Source: Heyndrickxia sporothermodurans (GTDB lineage: Bacteria; Bacillota; Bacilli; Bacillales; Bacillaceae_C). Taken from it: DNA of 64,000 nt. The stretch lies in contig BORH01000005.1 of the NCBI GenBank assembly GCA_018333075.1, forward strand, positions 288,316 to 352,315, in the 5' to 3' direction. Numbering within the stretch: position 1 is the first letter of the stretch; every line of letters begins with the position of its first letter. The notes under the pieces are model-generated. The model saw only the letters and a program-made list of their open reading frames with translations. It was not told where the DNA came from and made no database searches. Positions 37,730-47,459 of the stretch are shown here, piece by piece. The position numbers and the translations under genes were made by a program.

Positions 37730-37884
37730 TTATATATCACCCTTCTAACACATTCATTTTTAGATATTCTAATATTATAACAAACAACTGAAAACAGTAA
37801 ACATTTCTAGTGAAATAATCACATGAATATATGAAATCATTGAAACATGTTAAAATATAAAAAGCAGAGAGAGGGGATAGTTCA

Positions 37885-38547
37885 TTGGAAGCGATGATAC
37901 ATAAAGCAGAAGAATTTGTTAAGGTTGCACTAGGGAACGATGAAACAGGACATGATTACTATCATGCAGACCGTGTAAGAAGATTAGCTTTGCAAATTGC
38001 AGTAAATGAGAATAAAGGAAATTTGTTTATCATTGAAATGGCTGCTTTGCTACATGATATACCTGATGAAAAATTAAACGCAGATATTGAAAAAGCTAAT
38101 AATAAATTACAATCATTTTTATTATCCATTCCTCTAACTAATAACCAAAGAATACTAATCAAAAATATAATAAATAAAATATCCTATCGAGGAGGGAATG
38201 AAGCAAAATTAACTTCATTTGAAGAAAAAGCTGTTCGGGATGCAGATCGTCTAGATGCGATTGGTGCGATTGGAATTGCTAGAACATTTGCGTACGGAGG
38301 AAAAAAAGGTCAAGTAATCCATGATCCCGATATTGTAGTTCGTACGAAGATGACAAAAGAACAATATCGTAACGAAAAATCGACTACTATCAATCATTTT
38401 TACGAAAAGCTTTTAAAACTAAAGGATCAGTTACATACAAACACAGCAAAAAAAATGGCTGAAGAACGACATAGATGGATGGAATCTTTTCTAGTTCAAT
38501 TTTTAAAAGAATGGAATGGTGAAAATAGTGAGAACATTAACAGTTGA
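37885..38547 (+). CDS. ypgQ: HD-domain phosphohydrolase (YpgQ-like)
   Basis: 220 residues, TTG start after GAGGGGAT. HD metal site: YHADRVRRLA (H), AALLHDIPDEK (HD) and VRDADRLDAIGAIGIART (last D). B. subtilis YpgQ is a Mn-dependent dNTP pyrophosphohydrolase. Its last codons overlap the ABC-F gene by 20 nt, so they are coupled. Confidence 0.88.
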   Translation: MEAMIHKAEEFVKVALGNDETGHDYYHADRVRRLALQIAVNENKGNLFIIEMAALLHDIPDEKLNADIEKANNKLQSFLLSIPLTNNQRILIKNIINKISYRGGNEAKLTSFEEKAVRDADRLDAIGAIGIARTFAYGGKKGQVIHDPDIVVRTKMTKEQYRNEKSTTINHFYEKLLKLKDQLHTNTAKKMAEERHRWMESFLVQFLKEWNGENSENINS

Positions 38548-40423
38548 AAATCTTTCAAAATCCTACGGAGACAAGCAACTGTTTCGTAATATTTCTTTTA
38601 TTATTAATGAGAACGAAAGAATTGGTCTAATAGGAGTAAACGGTACAGGGAAGTCATCCTTATTAAAAATTATCGCCAAAATAGATGATTCAGATTCAGG
38701 TGAAATGATTCATCCTAATGATTATACAATTTCATATTTATCTCAAAATCCAGATTTAAATCCTGATCTGACGATTATTGAGCAAATCTATCAGGGTGAA
38801 GCAGTAATAATGAAGCTTTTACGTTCGTATGAGCTTTCACTTCTTCAATTGGAGCGAGATCCGATGAATGAAAAATATCAGGAACAATTGTATAAGCTCC
38901 AAACAGAAATGGATGCACAACAAGCTTGGGATGCTAGTGCAAACGCAAAAACGATCCTTTCAAAGCTAGGAATTGATTATTTCGACAAAAAAATAGGTGA
39001 ATTATCCGGAGGGCAAAAGAAACGGGTAGCACTTGCACAAGTTTTAATTGAAACTCCCGATTTATTAATAGTAGACGAGCCTACTAACCATTTGGATTAT
39101 GAAACAGTCAAATGGTTGGAAGATTATTTATCAAAATATCAAGGTGCTGTATTATTGGTCACCCATGATCGTTACTTTCTTGATCATGTAACAAACCGTA
39201 TGTTTGAGCTAAACCACGGTACATTATATTCGTATAGAGGAAATTATCAGTCTTTTATTGAAGCAAAATCCATTCGCGAAGAAGAGGCGTTGCAAGCAGA
39301 AGAGAAAAGAAAAAATCTTTATAGACGTGAACTAGCTTGGATGAGGAGAGGGGCAAAGGCAAGATCTACAAAACAAAAAGCTAGAATTCAAAGGTTTGAT
39401 CAGTTAGAATCAAACATTGGCAATATCCCTGTTAAGGAAAATGTAGACATCGCTTTAAAAGGCAGCCGGTTAGGTAAACAAGTTTTTGAATTGCAACATG
39501 CTTATAAATCATATCTAGGTCAAAAGATACTTCATGATTTTAATTGGTTGGTTAAGCCGCATGATCGAATTGGAATCATTGGGAAAAATGGAAGCGGGAA
39601 ATCAACCTTTATGAATATCATTGCAGGAAAAATCAAACTTGATCAAGGACAGATAATTACTGGACAAACCGTGAAAATTGCATATTATCAACAAGAAAAT
39701 GAAGAACTTGACGGAAATAAGCGAATGATAGAATATATTCGAGAATCAGGTGAGGTAGTTACAACAAAAGATGGAGAGTCAATTTCAGCGACACAAATGC
39801 TTGAACGCTTTCTATTTCCAACGAATACACATGGAACACCGATTAGAAAGTTATCAGGTGGGGAAAAAAGGAGATTATATCTTTTAAAGCTATTAATGGA
39901 AAAACCTAATGTACTATTATTGGATGAACCAACTAATGATTTAGATACCCAAACCTTAACAGTTTTAGAAGACTATCTTGAGGAATTTCCTGGGGTTGTC
40001 ATTTCAGTTTCACATGATCGATATTTTCTTGATAAAACAGCTGAGCAATTGTTGAGTTTTCAAGGTGAAGGAGAAATTAGTCGATACTATGGAGCTTATA
40101 GTGACTATTTAGAACTCGATAAGAAAGAGGAAAAAGAATTACCGTCCAAAAATATTCATACTTCAACAGCTAATGAACAGCATAAACCATTAAAAAAGAA
40201 GAAGCTGTCCTATAATGAACAGCGAGAATGGGACGAAATTGAACAGCAAATTGCATCTGCAGAGGAAATAATCGAATCCTTACAAAATCAATTAAATAAT
40301 GTTGGTAGTGATTTTGAAAAGGCTCAAGAAATAACAAAAGAATTAGATAAAGAAAATGAGAAACTTGAATCTTTAATTGAAAGATGGAGTTATTTATCCG
40401 AGCTCATTGAATCATTTTCTTAA
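38528..40423 (+). CDS. yfmR: ABC-F translation factor (YfmR/Uup type)
   Basis: 631 residues from GTG 38528 after GGTGA; the start then aligns with the YfmR N-terminus (RTLTVENLSKSYGDK). Two ABC domains: Walker A GVNGTGKSSLLK and GKNGSGKSTFMN, signatures LSGGQKKR and LSGGEKRR, and Walker B LIVDEPTNHLD and LLLDEPTNDLD. No membrane part. The C-terminus is a coiled coil (about 565-630) as in Uup/YfmR. These proteins act on stalled ribosomes, overlapping with EF-P. Confidence 0.88.
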   Translation: MRTLTVENLSKSYGDKQLFRNISFIINENERIGLIGVNGTGKSSLLKIIAKIDDSDSGEMIHPNDYTISYLSQNPDLNPDLTIIEQIYQGEAVIMKLLRSYELSLLQLERDPMNEKYQEQLYKLQTEMDAQQAWDASANAKTILSKLGIDYFDKKIGELSGGQKKRVALAQVLIETPDLLIVDEPTNHLDYETVKWLEDYLSKYQGAVLLVTHDRYFLDHVTNRMFELNHGTLYSYRGNYQSFIEAKSIREEEALQAEEKRKNLYRRELAWMRRGAKARSTKQKARIQRFDQLESNIGNIPVKENVDIALKGSRLGKQVFELQHAYKSYLGQKILHDFNWLVKPHDRIGIIGKNGSGKSTFMNIIAGKIKLDQGQIITGQTVKIAYYQQENEELDGNKRMIEYIRESGEVVTTKDGESISATQMLERFLFPTNTHGTPIRKLSGGEKRRLYLLKLLMEKPNVLLLDEPTNDLDTQTLTVLEDYLEEFPGVVISVSHDRYFLDKTAEQLLSFQGEGEISRYYGAYSDYLELDKKEEKELPSKNIHTSTANEQHKPLKKKKLSYNEQREWDEIEQQIASAEEIIESLQNQLNNVGSDFEKAQEITKELDKENEKLESLIERWSYLSELIESFS

Positions 40424-40547
40424 ATCTGAATGTTAATAAGCTTATTTTTAAATTTCATATGCTAGAATAAAAGTATAATTTTATACTCTGTTCCTCCTGA
40501 AATTTATTCGAGGGGAAAGAATGTCAGTTGAAGAGGTGAATTTGAGG

Positions 40548-41675
40548 ATGAAAATATTAGCAATTGAGCCTACTCCAAGTCCGAATACGATGAAGGTCAT
40601 TTTAGATAAAGAGTTGCCTTCTGGGAAAAGCAACAATTATAAAAAAGAAGAAGCTGGTGGTGCACCACCATTTATTAAAGCATTACTTGAAATTGAAGGG
40701 GTTAAAGGAATTTATCATGTAGCAGATTTTCTAGCTGTTGAAAGAAATGGAAAATTTGATTGGCAACAAATTTTACCAAAAGTAAGAGAGGTATTTGGAG
40801 AAGATGTTGCACATTCAAAATCCCAAATGATTGATGAGCATTTTGGGGAAGTAAGTGTATTTGTTCAAATGTTCAAGGAAATACCTTTACAAGTAAAAAT
40901 ATCAGATGGGGAACAAGAAAAAAGATTTGGCATGCCAGAACGATTTGTTCAAGCAATGACAAAAGCTCAATCAGAAAACGAAAATTATGTGTTATTGAGA
41001 AAGTGGAAGGATATTGGAGTTCGCTATGGGGATTTAGAGCAGATTGGATATGATGTTGTTGAGGAATTAAAGGCTGCTTACCCTGAATCAAGATTAAATC
41101 TTCTTGTTGAAGCAGCCAATTATCCTAATCAAAATATGGAATTACAATATAAGAAACTAATTAAAGTAACTCCTGAAATGTTGAATGACCCTGATTGGAG
41201 AAAAAGATATCAGCTATTAGAACAAATGGAGGAACCAAAAATAGAGGACCTTCCAGTTCTTGAAAAAGCTCTTGAGGATGAAAATTTATCAATTAGAAGA
41301 CTTGCAGTCGTTTATTTAGGAATGATAAAAGATAAGAGGGTGCTTCCTTACTTATTTAAAGGATTGCAAGATAAAGTTGTTACTGTAAGACGAACAGCTG
41401 GTGATGCACTATCAGACCTTGGTTTTAAGGAAGCTATGGAACCAATGATGGAGGCTCTAAAAGACAAGAGCAAGATTGTTAGGTGGAGAGCAGCTATGTT
41501 TCTCTATGAAGAGGGAGATGAAAATGCTCTACAAGCATTAAAAAATGCAGATAATGATCCAGAATTTGAAGTGCAATTACAAGTAAAAATGGCCATTGAG
41601 CGAATTGAAGGTGGCGAGAAGGCAAAAGGTTCCATTTGGAAACAAATGCTAGAAGCACGTCAAAATAATGATTAA
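40548..41675 (+). CDS. ypgR: YpgR/CvfC, Nfu N-domain plus HEAT repeats
   Basis: 375 residues from ATG 40548, 8 nt after AGAGGTGA; ATG 40521 also has a ribosome site. The N-terminal 90 residues are the Nfu/NifU N-terminal domain (EPTPSPNTMKVILD). The C-terminal half has HEAT-like repeats (DENLSIRRLAVVYLG, DKVVTVRRTAGDALSDLG, DKSKIVRWRAAMFL). S. aureus CvfC affects virulence; a scaffold or repair role is inferred. Start of a run ypgR-brxA-ypiP. Confidence 0.88.
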   Translation: MKILAIEPTPSPNTMKVILDKELPSGKSNNYKKEEAGGAPPFIKALLEIEGVKGIYHVADFLAVERNGKFDWQQILPKVREVFGEDVAHSKSQMIDEHFGEVSVFVQMFKEIPLQVKISDGEQEKRFGMPERFVQAMTKAQSENENYVLLRKWKDIGVRYGDLEQIGYDVVEELKAAYPESRLNLLVEAANYPNQNMELQYKKLIKVTPEMLNDPDWRKRYQLLEQMEEPKIEDLPVLEKALEDENLSIRRLAVVYLGMIKDKRVLPYLFKGLQDKVVTVRRTAGDALSDLGFKEAMEPMMEALKDKSKIVRWRAAMFLYEEGDENALQALKNADNDPEFEVQLQVKMAIERIEGGEKAKGSIWKQMLEARQNND

Positions 41676-41691
41676 TGGGGGGAACGTGAAC

Positions 41692-42126
41692 ATGTCAATG
41701 GCATATGAAGAATATATGAAGGAATTAGTAAAACCAATGAGGGAACAATTAGTAAATGCGAATTTCAAGGAATTAGTTACAGAAGAAGAAGTGGGAAGCT
41801 TTTTGGACACTGTAGAAGGAACAACTTTAGTAGTTGTTAATTCTATTTGTGGATGTGCGGCTGGGTTAGCACGTCCAGCAGCAATTCAGGCTGTTCAAGC
41901 AGGAGAAAAAAAACCAGATCATTTAGTAACGGTTTTCGCAGGTCAAGATAAAGAAGCAACGGCAAAAATGCGAGAATATTTTATTGGATACGAGCCATCT
42001 TCACCTTCATTGGCGTTGTTAAAAGGAAAAGAGGTCCTGCATTTTATTCCGAGAGATGATATTGAGGATCATGAGGTTGAGGAGATAGTAAATAATTTAA
42101 CGAATGCTTTTAACCAATATTTATAA
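41692..42126 (+). CDS. brxA: bacilliredoxin BrxA (YphP)
   Basis: 144 residues from ATG 41692 after GGGGGGAA. Thioredoxin-like fold with the bacilliredoxin CGC motif in VVNSICGCAAGLARPA near residue 50. It removes bacillithiol from mixed disulfides on proteins after oxidative stress. Equal in length to B. subtilis BrxA, so the cell probably makes bacillithiol. Confidence 0.95.
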   Translation: MSMAYEEYMKELVKPMREQLVNANFKELVTEEEVGSFLDTVEGTTLVVVNSICGCAAGLARPAAIQAVQAGEKKPDHLVTVFAGQDKEATAKMREYFIGYEPSSPSLALLKGKEVLHFIPRDDIEDHEVEEIVNNLTNAFNQYL

Positions 42127-42137
42127 TGGGTGTTTGA

Positions 42138-42911
42138 ATGATTGTAACCACTGCTGGAAGAACAAATGAATTTATGATCATACAGGCGTACACTATCGCT
42201 AAAGAATTGAATGCTATTTATGTACCAAGAAAAAAGCAATCTGTTTCATCGATTCATCAGCACTACCAATGTGATTGTATGGTAGTTGGTAAAAATAGAA
42301 TTGAATACTACCCTTATCCATACGAGAAACCTTTTTTCTTTCATCCGAATTCAGCAAGTTTTCGTATAAAAAGATTAATATCTGGTGAAAAAGATCCTTT
42401 CATTGAAGCAGCAGATTTAATGAAAGGATCTACTATTTTGGATTGTACGATGGGATTAGCTTCAGATAGTATAGTTGCATCCTATGTAGTAGGAATAGAA
42501 GGAAAGGTAATTGCAGTTGAGGCTAATAAATATTTGCATTACATTGTAAAAAAAGGCCTACATGGCTGGAATTCAGATAATGGAGATATGAATCAAGCGA
42601 TGAGGAGAATTGAGACATGGAATTCTAGCTATCTCGATTTTTTAAAAAAGCAACCTTCCAAATCGGTTGATGTTGTTTATTTTGATCCAATGTTTGAAGA
42701 AACGATCCTTTCGTCAGATGGAATAGCTGAATTGAAAAATATTGCTATATATTCAAAGGTAGATGAAGATGCTATAAAAGAAGCAAGAAGAATCGCTAAA
42801 CAGAGAATTGTTATGAAAGACCATTTTCGCTCTAACCGTTTTAAACAATTTAATTTTAAAGTGAAAATTAGGAAGTCATCTAAATTTCACTTTGGTGTAA
42901 TTGAACTATAG
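42138..42911 (+). CDS. ypiP: YpiP, SAM methyltransferase (RsmJ-like)
   Basis: 257 residues. SAM motif I is ILDCTMGLASDSIVAS near residue 95, the ribose-binding acid is in VIAVEANKYLH, and the catalytic block VVYFDPMFEETIL is near 185. This architecture resembles RsmJ, the m2G1516 16S rRNA enzyme, but the target in Bacillus is unknown. Eleven nt after brxA, same operon. Ends at a strong terminator. Confidence 0.85.
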   Translation: MIVTTAGRTNEFMIIQAYTIAKELNAIYVPRKKQSVSSIHQHYQCDCMVVGKNRIEYYPYPYEKPFFFHPNSASFRIKRLISGEKDPFIEAADLMKGSTILDCTMGLASDSIVASYVVGIEGKVIAVEANKYLHYIVKKGLHGWNSDNGDMNQAMRRIETWNSSYLDFLKKQPSKSVDVVYFDPMFEETILSSDGIAELKNIAIYSKVDEDAIKEARRIAKQRIVMKDHFRSNRFKQFNFKVKIRKSSKFHFGVIEL

Positions 42912-42922
42912 GAAGCAATATA

Positions 42923-42966
42923 AAAAAGCGGCAAAAAACTAAAATAGTTATTTTGCCGCTTTTTGT
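42923..42966 (+). terminator. terminator of ypgR-brxA-ypiP
   Basis: Perfect 14-bp stem AAAAAGCGGCAAAA / TTTTGCCGCTTTTT with an inner AACTA/TAGTT pairing. Confidence 0.92.
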
Positions 42967-42973
42967 CTTCAAT

Positions 42974-43048
42974 TTAATCTGTAACTGCAAGGTAGACAAA
43001 ATAAGCTAATAAAACAAAAATACCAATGTAAATAAGCATGGATTCCAT
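42974..43048 (-). CDS. 24-residue membrane peptide
   Basis: MESMLIYIGIFVLLAYFVYL, then AVTD: one membrane helix, with AGGGGTGAA 4 nt before ATG. It resembles KdpF-type mini-proteins in size and pattern (LLAYFVYLA), but no kdp genes are near. Too short for usual callers. Confidence 0.55.
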   Translation of the reverse strand: MESMLIYIGIFVLLAYFVYLAVTD

Positions 43049-43304
43049 GGTTTCACCCCTAGATATTTTAAATTATGTATGAAAGAATTTAACTATAGCA
43101 TATACGTATAAATGAAAAATACTCATCTTTACAAAAAAAAGATAAAAGATTGAAATATATATTACGATGTAGCATTATATTATACTATATATCTTTTTTA
43201 TGAATATTGGAACATTTTTGTTTAATTTTCGTCTATATAAGTGTAAGATAATAATTATAAAATGATATTGCTAGAAAGGCTTTAATAGAAAGGATATTGC
43301 ATAT

Positions 43305-43904
43305 ATGAAAAATTGGCTTAGAAAATCAGTTGTCGTACTCGTCTCAATTTTAACATTTGGTCTAGTTACTCCAGCACATGCCATTTGGAATGAGAACCAA
43401 GATATTGATAAAAGTCCAAAACAACAATCCACGAATACAGGCTTAAACCAAGCTTCTTCAATAGATCCTACTCTTGCAGTAAGTGAGGAAATTGATCGGG
43501 AACAGTTTATTCAAAAGATGATGAATGAAGCGGAAAAACAATCTTTTGAAAAATTTGGAGGAAAGATTTCTCCGGTAATAGAAGATGAATTTCGTCAAGT
43601 AATTTTGCCTAAAATTCAAGATGCCATTGAAATGACCATTGTGCAATATCCAGAAGAAGAATTATCTTCATTAGCTATTACTGAAAAACCAAGTGGTGGT
43701 ATCAGTGAGAAGATTTTTCATATATATAATGTAAAAACAAACGAGGATATCATTCGTTTCCATGTCAGACGTGATCATCCTCCAATGGATGGATATTACT
43801 TTAATTTCCATTATCATACACGTTTTGATAGATATCAAACCCATTATGATTTAGGAAAAATTTATTGGGATAAAAATACTCCACCAAAATGGTTGAATGC
43901 TTAA
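43305..43904 (+). CDS. ypjP: YpjP-family secreted protein
   Basis: 199 residues. N-terminal signal peptide (WLRKSVVVLVSILTFGLV, cleavage after AHA). The C-terminal part has the YpjP pattern: PPMDGYYFNFHYHTRFDRY and DLGKIYWDKNTPPKW. Exported, function unknown. ATG after GAAAGGATA. Same neighbourhood (near thyA-dfrA and ypiP) as in B. subtilis. Confidence 0.85.
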   Translation: MKNWLRKSVVVLVSILTFGLVTPAHAIWNENQDIDKSPKQQSTNTGLNQASSIDPTLAVSEEIDREQFIQKMMNEAEKQSFEKFGGKISPVIEDEFRQVILPKIQDAIEMTIVQYPEEELSSLAITEKPSGGISEKIFHIYNVKTNEDIIRFHVRRDHPPMDGYYFNFHYHTRFDRYQTHYDLGKIYWDKNTPPKWLNA

Positions 43905-43930
43905 AAATCGGTAAACATACCGATTTTTTC
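43903..43930 (+). terminator. ypjP terminator
   Basis: Stem AAAAATCGGTA / TACCGATTTTT, loop AACA, starting at the stop codon. Confidence 0.9.
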
Positions 43931-44034
43931 TTATATATAAAGTAGGAGAAAGCTGCGATTTACATTCCCTTCTATTATACTGTAATATAATTATATGACT
44001 ATATTTATGAGTAGCTTAATAAGGAAGTGCTTCT

Positions 44035-44727
44035 ATGCGGAAACCATTACTTGTAATAATAGCGATACTAACCATTTTATTATTACAAGGAAATTCAATT
44101 CCTACATTAGATGGAGTTTTATTAAAAAACTCAAGTGTATATAATTCTATGAAACTAAATTCTGGTATGTATTTAAAAAACATCATTTTACTACCAGATG
44201 TATCAAACTATGATCAATTAGAAGCCAAAAAAATAATTAAGAGATTAGATCAACTTCCTCCACAATTGCTTAGGAAAGTATTGAATGTAGGCATAAAAAT
44301 TAAGCTTTTTCAAGGTAAGCTTACTGACAATCCTTCTGCAGCGTATTTAAAGGGGTTGACACCAAGAGGATATTCCAATCATTCAATCACTTGGGATCAA
44401 GTTCCAGGAATTGGAGGGTCTAAAACAGTTCTAGTTAAGATAGGATTTAGTGAAAAAGGTAAAGATCATGGATCAATAAATCTTGAATTACATGAATTGG
44501 CACATTCAATCGACAGATATTTATATCATTCAACAGACGGTAAGATATTTAATTCTTTTTGGGAGAAAGAATCCAGAAGTTTATTTCCTGGTCAGACCTA
44601 TTTCATTCATTTTCCTGAAGAATATTTTGCAGAAAGCTTCGCTATGTACTACTATAATGATGAGTCTAAAATAAAATTAATGAAAAAAGCCCCAAAAACA
44701 TTTGCATATATTTCAAGACATAAGTAG
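44035..44727 (+). CDS. secreted lethal-factor-like zinc metallopeptidase
   Basis: 230 residues. A signal peptide (KPLLVIIAILTILLLQG) is followed by a domain like the catalytic domain of anthrax lethal factor and the Pro-Pro endopeptidases (ATLF type). The zinc site HELAHSID is at about 153-160; the downstream FPEEYFAESFAMYYYN block supplies the third ligand Glu and the conserved Tyr. PPEP enzymes cleave between two prolines in surface proteins. The substrate here is unknown. Sits between ypjP and thyA. Confidence 0.85.
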   Translation: MRKPLLVIIAILTILLLQGNSIPTLDGVLLKNSSVYNSMKLNSGMYLKNIILLPDVSNYDQLEAKKIIKRLDQLPPQLLRKVLNVGIKIKLFQGKLTDNPSAAYLKGLTPRGYSNHSITWDQVPGIGGSKTVLVKIGFSEKGKDHGSINLELHELAHSIDRYLYHSTDGKIFNSFWEKESRSLFPGQTYFIHFPEEYFAESFAMYYYNDESKIKLMKKAPKTFAYISRHK

Positions 44728-44746
44728 AAGAGGAAGGATAAAGTAA

Positions 44747-45541
44747 ATGAAACAATATTTAGACCTTTGTAAGCATGTATTAGAAAATGGTGTAATAAAA
44801 GAAGATAGAACAGGGACGGGTACGTATAGCACTTTTGGCTATCAAATGCGTTTTGATTTAACAAAAGGTTTCCCGCTTCTTACAACGAAGAAGCTTCATA
44901 TGAAGTCGATTATACATGAATTGCTATGGATGTTAAATGGTGATACGAACATTCATTATCTCCAAGAAAATGGAGTTAGAATATGGAATGAGTGGGCAGA
45001 TGAGGAAGGGAATCTTGGACCAGTGTATGGTCATCAATGGCGTTCATGGTCTTCAGCTGATGGAAGAACAATTGATCAAATTCCTGATGTGATTAATCAA
45101 ATCAAAACAAATCCAGATTCTAGACGTTTAATTGTAAATGCTTGGAATGTTGCTGAAATTGATAAAATGGCACTTCCTCCATGTCATTGTTTTTTTCAAT
45201 TTTATGTTGCAGATGGTAAACTTTCATGTCAATTGTATCAACGTTCAGCAGATATTTTTCTTGGTGTACCATTTAATATCGCGTCATATGCTTTATTAAC
45301 AATGATGATCGCTCAGGTTTGTGATCTTCAACCAGGAGAGTTTGTCCATACACTTGGAGATGCACATATTTATACGAATCATATTGATCAAGTGAAGTTA
45401 CAACTCACAAGAGAACCACGAAATTTGCCTAAAATGAACATCAATCCTAAGGTGAAAAATATTTTTGAATTTAAATATGAGGACTTTGAAGTTCAAGATT
45501 ACAACCCACATTCACATATTAAGGGAGTGGTAAGTGTATGA
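44747..45541 (+). CDS. thyA: thymidylate synthase
   Basis: 264 residues, ThyA class. [11 protein letters not shown] near residue 94, catalytic Cys in [14 protein letters not shown] near 146, and [16 protein letters not shown] (dUMP phosphate and folate contacts). Converts dUMP to dTMP with methylene-THF. Overlaps dfrA by 4 nt (ATGA), giving the usual thyA-dfrA pair. Confidence 0.97.
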   Translation: MKQYLDLCKHVLENGVIKEDRTGTGTYSTFGYQMRFDLTKGFPLLTTKKLHMKSIIHELLWMLNGDTNIHYLQENGVRIWNEWADEEGNLGPVYGHQWRSWSSADGRTIDQIPDVINQIKTNPDSRRLIVNAWNVAEIDKMALPPCHCFFQFYVADGKLSCQLYQRSADIFLGVPFNIASYALLTMMIAQVCDLQPGEFVHTLGDAHIYTNHIDQVKLQLTREPRNLPKMNINPKVKNIFEFKYEDFEVQDYNPHSHIKGVVSV

Positions 45542-46023
45542 TATCTTTTTTATGGGCCCAAGATGAAAAGGGAGTAATTGGGAAAAATAATCAACTTCCA
45601 TGGAGACTTCCGGAAGACTTGAAATATTTTAAAAGAAAAACGATGGGACACCCTATTGTTATGGGGCGTAAAACATATGAATCTATAGGTAGGCCATTGC
45701 CGGGAAGACAGAATATTATCATTACAAGAGATGAAAAATTTGAAGCTGAGAATTGTATCATTTTTCAATCTAAGCATGATTTATTGAATTGGATTCATCA
45801 AATGAATGATGAAGTATTTGTCACTGGAGGTGCTGAAATATTTGGCCTTTTAATGGAAGAGGTAGATCGATTATATGTTACAAAAATCTATGAGGATATA
45901 GACGGTGATACCTACTTTCCTTTAATAGAATGGTCGGATTGGCAGCTTGTCTCATGTGAAAAAGGACTAAAAAATGAAGATAATCCTTATGATTATGAAT
46001 TTCAAATTTATGAAAGAAAGTAA
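45538..46023 (+). CDS. dfrA: dihydrofolate reductase
   Basis: 161 residues. Starts [21 protein letters not shown], with [12 protein letters not shown] (catalytic acid E/D 27 region), [11 protein letters not shown] (NADPH) and VTGGAEIF. Regenerates THF used by ThyA. Start overlaps the thyA stop. Confidence 0.97.
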   Translation: MISFLWAQDEKGVIGKNNQLPWRLPEDLKYFKRKTMGHPIVMGRKTYESIGRPLPGRQNIIITRDEKFEAENCIIFQSKHDLLNWIHQMNDEVFVTGGAEIFGLLMEEVDRLYVTKIYEDIDGDTYFPLIEWSDWQLVSCEKGLKNEDNPYDYEFQIYERK

Positions 46024-46120
46024 GAAACAAAAAATAACTTGAATGACAAAAAAAGACAAGATTTACTTTGGAAATTGAGGTATACTTAAACTAATCGGGT
46101 GAAAAAAGAGGATTGATATT

Positions 46121-46372
46121 TTGCTAGTAAAATGCCTTGAGTTCAAAACTAAAAATGGACAGAAGGTGAAAATCTTAGATATTCCAGTGTTACCATTGAA
46201 AAGCCCGTTCTATTTTAAAGTAAATGTTAAACTGCATGCTTTTTTGGCAGAAATGGATTTTGATTCTAAATCAAAAACTATTTATTCGTTTCGAGAGTAC
46301 TTACGGAAAACACTAAAATGGACTGAATATGATTATCTGTATAATGATAAAGAGTTAAAGAATAATGCATAA
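46121..46372 (+). CDS. DUF2535-like small protein
   Basis: 83 residues, TTG start after AGAGGA. Beta-rich first part (LVKCLEFKTKNGQKVKI), then YSFREYLRKTLKWTEYDYL. I recall this pattern from DUF2535 (YpmT-like) proteins found near ypmR/ypmS. Function unknown. Ends before a terminator. Confidence 0.65.
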   Translation: MLVKCLEFKTKNGQKVKILDIPVLPLKSPFYFKVNVKLHAFLAEMDFDSKSKTIYSFREYLRKTLKWTEYDYLYNDKELKNNA

Positions 46373-46378
46373 GTTTTT

Positions 46379-46406
46379 AAAAGCTCCTTATATAGGGGCT
46401 TTTTCC
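46379..46406 (+). terminator. terminator
   Basis: Stem AAAGCTCC / GGGGCTTT (one G-T pair), loop TTATATA, then TTTTCC. Confidence 0.85.
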
Positions 46407-46613
46407 TTTTGAAGTTCAGCAGATTGCTTATACAATTTATGAAACATAAGTTAAAATTATTTATTCTTCATATATTTTAGTAAGCTAAGTAAATGGGGAA
46501 ATATCCTTTTTACCATATTCAATCTAATTGTAAGGGTATGGATGTTATTAAACATGTTTGAGCTATTAATTTACATGTTATAATAAAACGAATGTAGAAG
46601 CGGGGTGACATAT

Positions 46614-47402
46614 ATGAGGAAAATTATCACTCTCCTTTTAGCATTATTGCTTTTAGTTTCAGGATGCTCAACGGGAAAAGAAGAACATGTTTTTAAAAGG
46701 ACGAGTGTAGGTAATAAGTCTCTACCATCAGAAGTAATTAATCCAAAAAAAATAAGCATCGTTTCAGTTGGAGACTCTTTAACTCAAGGAGTAGGGGATA
46801 GCACTAATCAAGGGGGATATATTCCTTACCTGAGAAATGAACTTGAATCATTAGAAATGGTTAAATCAGCTGATTTTCAAAATTTTGGAGTGAGAGGAAA
46901 CCGAACAGATCAATTAGAGCAAAGACTTTCGAACAGTGAAATTACTAATGCAATTCAAAAAGCTGATTTAGTTATTATTACTATTGGTGGGAATGACATA
47001 ATGAAAGTATTTAGGGATAATTTTTCAAATTTAGAAATTGAAAAATTTGAACATGCTTTGATAGGTTATAAACAGAGATTAGATAGTATTATAAAAACGA
47101 TAAGAAATGAAAATCCTGAAACAGGTATTCTTTTAATTGGAGTGTATAATCCATTTATGAAATGGTTTTCTGATATAAAGGAAGTGGATGAAATCATTCA
47201 GGATTGGAACAATACCAGTAGACAAGTAATCGATCAATATAAAAAAACAGAATTTATACCTGTTGCTGATATTTTCGAAAAACAGGAAGAAAATCTATTG
47301 TACACTGACTATTTTCACCCAAATGATAAAGGATATAAATTAATTGCTGAACGAGTTTTTAGTTATTTAAATAATGGTAAACTTAGCGACTTAATTGAAT
47401 AA
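46614..47402 (+). CDS. ypmR: YpmR, SGNH/GDSL-family lipoprotein esterase
   Basis: 262 residues from ATG 46614. Lipobox LLLVSGC at 20 makes it a membrane-anchored lipoprotein. SGNH blocks: SVGDSLTQGVGD (Ser, near 57), NFGVRGNRTDQL (Gly), TIGGNDIM (Asn) and DYFHPNDKGY (Asp, His). It likely hydrolyses an ester on the outer face. Followed by ypmS 57 nt later, probably one transcript. Confidence 0.9.
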   Translation: MRKIITLLLALLLLVSGCSTGKEEHVFKRTSVGNKSLPSEVINPKKISIVSVGDSLTQGVGDSTNQGGYIPYLRNELESLEMVKSADFQNFGVRGNRTDQLEQRLSNSEITNAIQKADLVIITIGGNDIMKVFRDNFSNLEIEKFEHALIGYKQRLDSIIKTIRNENPETGILLIGVYNPFMKWFSDIKEVDEIIQDWNNTSRQVIDQYKKTEFIPVADIFEKQEENLLYTDYFHPNDKGYKLIAERVFSYLNNGKLSDLIE

Positions 47403-47459
47403 ATGCATGTTGTTAAATTGTAAACAGCTAGAGTAGAACATATCGGGGGAAAGAGATAT

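Noticed and set aside
37730-37884. possible T-box leader before glnS
   Set aside because: The spacer is too short and shows no T-box motif or anti-terminator.
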